This document shows, in pieces, positions 58,671 through 64,000 of a stretch of DNA of 64,000 nucleotides. The stretch lies in contig NZ_BIMF01000025.1 of NCBI RefSeq assembly GCF_004000945.1, positions 1-64,000 of the forward strand. The letters are read 5' to 3'. The notes under the pieces were generated by a model. It made no database searches, was not told where the DNA came from, and saw only the letters and a list, made by a program, of their open reading frames with translations. Both the position numbers and the translations under genes were made by a program. Every line of letters begins with the position of its first letter. Positions within the stretch are counted from its first letter, which is position 1. The stretch comes from Paenibacillus lautus NBRC 15380 (GTDB taxonomy: Bacteria; Bacillota; Bacilli; Paenibacillales; Paenibacillaceae).

Positions 58671-60515
58671 ATGAAGAGGATGTTCAGGCTGGGGAATTTC
58701 GTGAACGATATTCCGCTAAAAACTAAATTTTTTCTTATATTTGTCATTGGGGTACTGCTGCCTATTCTGGTGGTCAACCTCATCTTTATGGATCGGATGT
58801 CGGAGCTGATCCGGGAGAGAGAGGAGCAGAACCTCGATATATCGATGGAGCGGGCTAGGAAGGATATTCATAATTTTATCGACGGCGGGGTGGCTGTAAG
58901 TCATGCGCTGAGCACGGATAAGACCCTTTACGAAATGCTCGACCGTGAATATGAGTCCCAGTTGGACTTCTACGAGACCTTTGATGAACAGCTAAGAAAT
59001 CGGGTAACCAGCTACATTCCGGTTAACAACCAGATTCAGCGGATTAGCATTTTTACCGAGAATTCCACCATTGTGTCTGGCGGCAACTACCATGCGATCA
59101 CCGATGACGTGCTCGAGAGCGATTGGTATGCGTTGTGGAGCAGCTCGGATAACCCGGTTCTGGTGGCGGCGTACAGGGCGACGGAGGCAAACAACTCGGC
59201 TTCGACGGTCCCGTATTTAAGCGTAATTGAGAAGATGGATTATTTTGATAGCTATGCCACCTATAAGAAACTGCTGCGGATCGATATCGATCTTAGCAAG
59301 ATTTATGACGTTATTATGCGGGAACGCGATTACCTCGATATGTATTTGGTGAACGAGAACAACGAGGTGATTATGTCGGCCAGCAGCGGTTATGAGAGAG
59401 GGAAGTACAGCGCTTATCCGAAGTTTGATCTCGAGCAATACGATGAAGCGGATCGGCACGTGTTCTCGATCGGAACGGCGAGGTACGTGAAGGGGTGGAA
59501 GCTGATCGGCATCACCCGGGGCAGCAGAATCACGAGCGCCATGCTGGATATGCAGCTGTTTACGGTAGCATTGGCAGCGGTTGTCACGCTGGTTGCGGCG
59601 GTTTTCATTACGGTCATGCTCAGATCCTACAATTACCGGGTGAAGCGTTTGTCGCGTCATATGCAGAAGGTGAGCAACGAGAAATTCGACCTGATTGAAA
59701 TTGACGAGGGCCGGGACGAAATCGGCGGACTCATCCGGAATTTCAATCAGATGACAACGAAGATGAATTCCCTGATCAACAATGTGTACAAGCTGGAGAT
59801 TCAGAAGAAGAATCTGGAGATGGAGCGGGTTCGGGCTGAATTGAACTTTTTGCAGAGCCAGATGAATCCCCACTTTCTGTTCAATACCCTGAATGCGATA
59901 TTGGTGGTCTGCACCAAGAACTGTTACACGGATGTGACCGATATTATCAAAAGCTTGTCCAAGCTGCTCCGCAGACTGCTGAGCTGGAGAGAGGATCTGG
60001 TCTCGGTCGAGGAGGAAATTCGGTTTATCGAAATGTATCTCAAAATCGAAAAGTTCCGGTTTCGGGATAAATTCGAATACAGGTTTGATATCGATATGGA
60101 AGCGCTTCATTATAAAATTCCGAAAATGAGCATCCAGCCGCTCGTTGAGAATGCTTGCAAATATGGCCTGCAGACGATGGATGAAGCGGGGCTGGTGACC
60201 ATAAGCGCTTCGGTTGCCCGTGATTATCTTTGCATCGTCATTACGGATAACGGCAAAGGCATCGAGCAAGGCAAGCTTCGGGACATTATCCTCTCAGTCC
60301 GTAACGAGCAGTTCTCGGGAAACAGTTTTGGCATTCGGAACGTATATCGGCGGCTGGAGCTGTACTACGACGATCATGTCATATTCAACATTACCAGCAC
60401 GCCGAATCAAGGGACAACCGTTTCATTCGAGATTCCGATCCGGCTGCTGGAGTTTCGGGAGTTAGAAGGCGGAGAGGGGGAGAATCATGCGATTCAAAGT
60501 GCTGTTGATCGATGA
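58671..60515 (+). CDS. YesM-family sensor histidine kinase, cluster 3
   Basis: This 614-residue membrane kinase has an N-terminal helix (residues about 19-40), an extracellular sensor domain, a second helix (about 295-320) and HAMP (YRVKRLSRHMQKVSNEKFD). The His_kinase domain has His401 in QMNPHFLFNTLNA, and the HATPase segments are SIQPLVENACKYGL, ITDNGKGI and FGIRNVYRRLELYY. It starts 17 nt after the first regulator gene and overlaps the second regulator by 29 nt. Confidence 0.92.
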   Translation: MKRMFRLGNFVNDIPLKTKFFLIFVIGVLLPILVVNLIFMDRMSELIREREEQNLDISMERARKDIHNFIDGGVAVSHALSTDKTLYEMLDREYESQLDFYETFDEQLRNRVTSYIPVNNQIQRISIFTENSTIVSGGNYHAITDDVLESDWYALWSSSDNPVLVAAYRATEANNSASTVPYLSVIEKMDYFDSYATYKKLLRIDIDLSKIYDVIMRERDYLDMYLVNENNEVIMSASSGYERGKYSAYPKFDLEQYDEADRHVFSIGTARYVKGWKLIGITRGSRITSAMLDMQLFTVALAAVVTLVAAVFITVMLRSYNYRVKRLSRHMQKVSNEKFDLIEIDEGRDEIGGLIRNFNQMTTKMNSLINNVYKLEIQKKNLEMERVRAELNFLQSQMNPHFLFNTLNAILVVCTKNCYTDVTDIIKSLSKLLRRLLSWREDLVSVEEEIRFIEMYLKIEKFRFRDKFEYRFDIDMEALHYKIPKMSIQPLVENACKYGLQTMDEAGLVTISASVARDYLCIVITDNGKGIEQGKLRDIILSVRNEQFSGNSFGIRNVYRRLELYYDDHVIFNITSTPNQGTTVSFEIPIRLLEFRELEGGEGENHAIQSAVDR

Positions 60516-62016
60516 CGAACCCGGTGCGCTGGAAGGGTTGGCGCTGTGGATCGATTGGGAACGATTGGGGTTTAGCGTCTGCGGAACCGCCGGCAGCGGG
60601 GTGGAGGGCTTGGAGATGATCCGCGAGCTTGCGCCGGATTTGGTCATTACGGATGTGAATATGCCGCTCATGGACGGGCTGCAGATGATTGAAACGTGGC
60701 AGCAGTTTCATGGCAGCGGCGTAAAGTTTGCCATCATGAGCGGCTACAGCGAATTTGAATATGCAAGGAAGGCTTTGCGTCATGGCATCCATCACTACAT
60801 GTTGAAGCCCATTATCGCGGAAGAAGCCGAGGAGGAGCTGGGCAAGATTCATGAAGAGCTGATGGAGGAGCAGCGCCGACTAGGCCTGGACGCGATTGCC
60901 ATCAGGGAAGAGGCTGTTTCGCTGATCAAGCTAGCGATGCTGGAAAAACCGCTTCAGGCTGGCGGACTGGCGAAGCTTCAGACTTTATCCGCCGTCCATC
61001 AAGAGTGGAACGTGTGTCTCATTCAGGCTGATCCCTTCTTGTTTTCAGACGTCAGGGAAACCGTTAGCCGATGGTCCGCCCAGGCCGAATCGGAGTATGT
61101 CATCGATTTGGAACCGAACCGGCTTGGTTTGGTGTTCGGATATTCTCCTGGCCGAGGGAGCGAATCTTCCGGCACGATCTGCGAGCTGCTCTACCGTTAT
61201 GCAGGACGGCGGCTGTTTATGGCTGTAGGAGAAGGGGAACAGTCTCTTGCGAAGATCCGTCGTTGCTACGAGACCGCCAACGAAGCCATCGAGCATCAAT
61301 TTTACGATACGGAATATGGCGGGATGATTTTCTATGAGGAGGTAAGGGATCGGCCGCTTCATTATCATTATCCCACAAGCCTGATGGATGAGGTCATCAG
61401 GTCCGCGGAGCTCCTCGATAAGAAGGAATTCCGTGAGGCTGTTCAATTGGTTGCATCCACGTTTCGGGAACAGCGCATCGCGCCGGGAATCGTGAAAAAA
61501 ATGGTCATTCATGCTCTATATAAGATCATGGGTTTGGCGAAGGAGACGGAAGATGCGGAAGCCCGAATCCTGGCAGCCAAATCCAATGCCGCCGGACTAA
61601 CGGACGGAACCTACCATCTGGACGATTTGATGGCGGAGCTGTTACGGTGCGGGGAAGAGTGCATGGACCTTCTTCTCCTGGAGCAAGCCCGGCAATCGCA
61701 AGGCTTAATCCACGAGATTAATGGCTATATTCGGCTGCACTACCGGGAGAATCTGACCATCAAGCGGTTGGCGGAGCTCTTTTATCTGCATCCCGTCTAT
61801 CTCGGCCAGCTGCTGATGCGAAAGAACGGGATCGGCTTTAACGAGCTCATACATAATTTGCGGATTGATGAAGCGGTCGCGCTGCTGAAGCAGAGCAAGC
61901 TGAAGAACAGCGAGATTGCGGAAAAGGTCGGTTACAGCCATTACAACCAATTCCTTAAGCATTTCGATAAAAGATGGGGCATGTCGCCGAATGAATTCAA
62001 GAACCGGATGTTCTAA
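60487..62016 (+). CDS. YesN-type response regulator, AraC family, cluster 3 (second)
   Basis: This 509-residue regulator has Asp9, Asp10, phospho-acceptor Asp56 in ITDVNMPLMDG and Lys in HHYMLKPI. The C-terminal AraC helix-turn-helix pair (about residues 410-509) includes LTIKRLAELFYLHPVYLGQLLMRK and NSEIAEKVGYSHYNQFLKHF. It overlaps the kinase gene, the usual kinase-regulator coupling, while the first regulator is 17 nt upstream of the kinase. The two regulators share only a general resemblance. Confidence 0.92.
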   Translation: MRFKVLLIDDEPGALEGLALWIDWERLGFSVCGTAGSGVEGLEMIRELAPDLVITDVNMPLMDGLQMIETWQQFHGSGVKFAIMSGYSEFEYARKALRHGIHHYMLKPIIAEEAEEELGKIHEELMEEQRRLGLDAIAIREEAVSLIKLAMLEKPLQAGGLAKLQTLSAVHQEWNVCLIQADPFLFSDVRETVSRWSAQAESEYVIDLEPNRLGLVFGYSPGRGSESSGTICELLYRYAGRRLFMAVGEGEQSLAKIRRCYETANEAIEHQFYDTEYGGMIFYEEVRDRPLHYHYPTSLMDEVIRSAELLDKKEFREAVQLVASTFREQRIAPGIVKKMVIHALYKIMGLAKETEDAEARILAAKSNAAGLTDGTYHLDDLMAELLRCGEECMDLLLLEQARQSQGLIHEINGYIRLHYRENLTIKRLAELFYLHPVYLGQLLMRKNGIGFNELIHNLRIDEAVALLKQSKLKNSEIAEKVGYSHYNQFLKHFDKRWGMSPNEFKNRMF

Positions 62017-62058
62017 AGTTTTTAAGGTTAATGCTTTAATTCCAGTATAGTCCGTATT

Positions 62059-62072
62059 TGAAAGCGCTTTTA
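62059..62072 (+). promoter_or_regulatory. cre-like CcpA site before cluster 3 binding protein
   Basis: TGAAAGCGCTTTTA matches TGWAANCGNTNWCA at 13 of 14 positions and is nearly a full palindrome (TGAAAGCGCTTTTACA). It is 85 nt upstream of the binding-protein start. Confidence 0.65.
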
Positions 62073-62143
62073 CAATATAGATAGGTTACATGCAAGGCCG
62101 TTGATCACCAGCGGTGTAACCACATTATGACGGAGGTGCTTTT

Positions 62144-63841
62144 ATGGGGGGGAAGACAAAATCATGGCTTCGGCTCAGCACGACGTTGCTGTTGTCGCTT
62201 TGCATCGTCCTTACGGGCTGCGGGGGCGGAAACGGGAATAGCAGGGCCCAGCCGGAACCAAAGGACTCCGCGGAACAAACAACACCCGGGACGGACGGGA
62301 ATAAGGTCGAACCATTCGAGGTAAGCGTTTTTATTGGGGAGGCTGGGCAGCAGCCGACGCCGGATAACAAAATCTATAAGAAAATCAAGGATGAGCTCGG
62401 CGCCACCTTCAACTTTGAATTTCTGGCCGGCGATATCAATCAGAAACTGGGCGTTATGATTGCCGGTTCCGATTATCCGGATATGATGACCGGAAATACG
62501 AAGCTTACGGCGGCCGGTGCCTATATTCCGCTGGAAGATTTGATTGAGGAGCATGCTCCCAATTTGAAAAAGCATTATGAAGACTATTGGAACATGATGA
62601 AAGACCCGAATGACGGCCATATCTATATTCTTCCGAACTACGGAGTCTTCAACGGGAAGCTGAACAGCACCTGGTATTCGGGACCGGCATTCTGGATTCA
62701 GAAGGCGGTGCTGGAGGAGTTCGGTTATCCAAAGGTCAAGACGCTGGACGCGTATTTTGATCTGATCTCCAAGTATAAGGAGAAATACCCGACCATTGAC
62801 GGCAGCCCGACGATCGGGTTCGAAATCCTGAATTACGACTGGAGAAACTGGGGGTTGTTCAACGCCCCGCAGCATTTGATCGGACATCCGAACGATGGAG
62901 GTGTCGTAGTTAAGGATGGCGTTGCCGAGGTATTTGCCAACAAGGATTATGCTAAGCAGTACTACCAGAAGCTGAACGAGATGAATGCACAGGGACTGAT
63001 CGACAAAGAGACCTTCGTGCAAAACTATGACCAGTATCTTGCCAAGCTGTCCAGCGGTACGGTGCTGGGGATGTTCGATCAGCACTGGAACTTCCAAAAC
63101 GCCGAGAACTCCCTGATTACGCAGGGCAAGGATGAACGAACGTATGTCGGCCTTCCGCTGGTTTACGACGAGAGCATCAAGGACCATTATCGCGACCGCG
63201 GGCCGCTCAACCTGAATAATGGCTTCGGCATCAGCGTGAACGCCAAGGATCCGGTCAAAATCCTGAAGCTGCTCGACACCTTGATTACGGAGGATTGGCA
63301 GAAGGTATTGAGCTGGGGAATCGAGGGCGAGGATTACATCGTGAATGACGAAGGCCGTTTTATGAAAACGCAGGAGCAGCGTGATGCGTTTACGGACGGG
63401 ACCTGGAAGCTGGCGAACAAAGCGGATGCCTTCTTCGGCTTCGCACCGAAAATCGAAGGAAGCTACAGCGACGGCAACGCGACGGATGCGGCGGCTCAGC
63501 CTGAGGAGTATAAAGCCGGCCTGAAGGAATACGACAAGAAGTTCCTTGAAGCTTACGGCTTTGACAGCTACGTGGACTTCTTCAGCGAGCCGCCGGAGAA
63601 CGAGGTGGCATACCCGGCATGGACCATCGATTTGGTAGAAGGATCGGAAGCGAAGGTGGTCAACACGAAGCTGAATGACCTGTCTACCAAATTCCTGCCT
63701 AAGGCCATCCTGGCCAAACCGGCTGATTTCGAATCGGCTTGGAGCGAGTATACGGCCGAGATCGGAAAAATCAACATTAAAGCTTATGAAGATCGGATTA
63801 ACGAACAGATCCAATGGAGAATCGACAATTGGAGCAAATAA
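62144..63841 (+). CDS. extracellular substrate-binding lipoprotein, LplA-like, cluster 3
   Basis: This 565-residue family-1 binding protein of the long LplA/LipO type has a lipobox VLTGC (Cys26) and a Gly/Asn/Pro-rich tether. The mature part opens VEPFEVSVFIGEAGQQPTP and contains YPDMMTGNTKLTAAGAYIPL, INEMNAQ-type NEMNAQGLIDKETF and NNGFGISVNAKDPVK. Such proteins often bind oligosaccharides or uronates. CGGAGGTG precedes the ATG. A hairpin and the start of a further gene, probably a permease, follow. Confidence 0.92.
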   Translation: MGGKTKSWLRLSTTLLLSLCIVLTGCGGGNGNSRAQPEPKDSAEQTTPGTDGNKVEPFEVSVFIGEAGQQPTPDNKIYKKIKDELGATFNFEFLAGDINQKLGVMIAGSDYPDMMTGNTKLTAAGAYIPLEDLIEEHAPNLKKHYEDYWNMMKDPNDGHIYILPNYGVFNGKLNSTWYSGPAFWIQKAVLEEFGYPKVKTLDAYFDLISKYKEKYPTIDGSPTIGFEILNYDWRNWGLFNAPQHLIGHPNDGGVVVKDGVAEVFANKDYAKQYYQKLNEMNAQGLIDKETFVQNYDQYLAKLSSGTVLGMFDQHWNFQNAENSLITQGKDERTYVGLPLVYDESIKDHYRDRGPLNLNNGFGISVNAKDPVKILKLLDTLITEDWQKVLSWGIEGEDYIVNDEGRFMKTQEQRDAFTDGTWKLANKADAFFGFAPKIEGSYSDGNATDAAAQPEEYKAGLKEYDKKFLEAYGFDSYVDFFSEPPENEVAYPAWTIDLVEGSEAKVVNTKLNDLSTKFLPKAILAKPADFESAWSEYTAEIGKINIKAYEDRINEQIQWRIDNWSK

Positions 63842-63857
63842 ACGGTTGAAGATCAGG

Positions 63858-63888
63858 GTGGAAGGCGAGCTGTTGGCCTTCCACTTTC
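63858..63888 (+). terminator. Partial terminator or attenuator after the cluster 3 binding protein
   Basis: GTGGAAGGC pairs perfectly with GCCTTCCAC across a 9-nt loop, followed by only TTTCTAAAATT. It may lower transcription of the downstream permease genes compared with the binding protein. Confidence 0.5.
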
Positions 63889-63921
63889 TAAAATTAAGGT
63901 TGGTGGGGAGAGCAGCTTGAT

Positions 63922-64000
63922 ATGGATGAGACCTTAGCGAAAAAAAGAGCCGTCCGGCATCCCAAGAGGGGAAAGAAGCAGCCGATCACATGGACCCTGA
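63922..64000 (+). CDS. start of a gene cut by the window end, probably a carbohydrate ABC permease
   Basis: An ATG at 63922 with GGGGAG upstream opens a frame of 26 codons to the window edge. It encodes a Lys/Arg-rich cytoplasmic start (MDETLAKKRAVRHPKR and onward). This fits the N-terminus of an LplB-type permease and its place after an LplA-like gene, but no membrane segment is included yet. Confidence 0.5.
   Translation, partial: MDETLAKKRAVRHPKRGKKQPITWTL

Overview
The window looks like a chromosomal segment of a Paenibacillus-type Bacillota bacterium, judged from gene content only. Supporting signs are strong AGGAGG-type Shine-Dalgarno (SD) sites, YesM/YesN-type two-component systems beside carbohydrate ABC importers that lack their own ATPase, predicted lipoproteins and CcpA-type cre sites. 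Other signs are an LCP-family wall enzyme, copper-amine-oxidase-like wall domains and an ESX/type VII-style WXG protein pair. No rRNA, tRNA, CRISPR array, insertion sequence or prophage was recognised.

Layout. Positions 1-4545 carry housekeeping genes: nadE (5' end cut by the window), a RibD-C/DHFR-like reductase, acpS, mutY and an MFS exporter. sodA follows. Positions 5512-11342 form one operon: a large secreted protein with beta-rich repeats, a MacB/LolD-type ATPase, an FtsX-like permease and a membrane-fusion adaptor. Positions 11780-15995 hold a GNAT acetyltransferase, signal peptidase I, a queG-ogt fusion gene, a yneF-like gene and folE. Positions 16104-18108 (minus strand) hold a lipoprotein gene, a lipase whose WXG-like helical domain is at the C-terminus, and a small WXG partner. 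This resembles the reverse-domain type VII lipase toxin/immunity cassettes known from Staphylococcus aureus. A remnant of a second lipoprotein gene lies just upstream. A DUF2935-SOD fusion, an alpha/beta hydrolase, an IclR regulator, a 47-residue protein and acnA follow.

Positions 25338-32225 carry an amidase-domain protein, ddl, a small gene coupled to uvsE, an inositol-phosphatase-family gene, two small hypothetical genes and a secreted SGNH hydrolase. Positions 32547-39177 are the first carbohydrate-uptake cluster (kinase, regulator, two permeases, binding protein). Positions 39464-46374 are mainly minus-strand: an ECF sigma/anti-sigma pair, an ANT(6)-like nucleotidyltransferase, hemL, an LCP protein and a pirin, with a plus-strand bcp peroxiredoxin inside. 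Positions 46611-49867 carry a polysaccharide deacetylase and a DUF1641-ndh pair. Positions 50186-56804 and 57103-64000 are the second and third carbohydrate-uptake clusters. The third has two AraC-type response regulators around one kinase and continues past the window end.

How they work together. In each uptake cluster an extracellular sensor kinase and its AraC-type regulator probably activate the adjacent binding protein and permeases, and the missing ATPase is presumably a shared MsmX-type protein encoded elsewhere. cre-like sites precede clusters 2 and 3. The most notable findings are the reverse-domain lipase cassette with its decayed second lipoprotein gene, the QueG-Ogt fusion with an internal ribosome binding site, two genes that probably start at AUU/AUC codons, an inverted repeat shared by the iclR-like gene and acnA, and a dispersed repeat built around a terminator.
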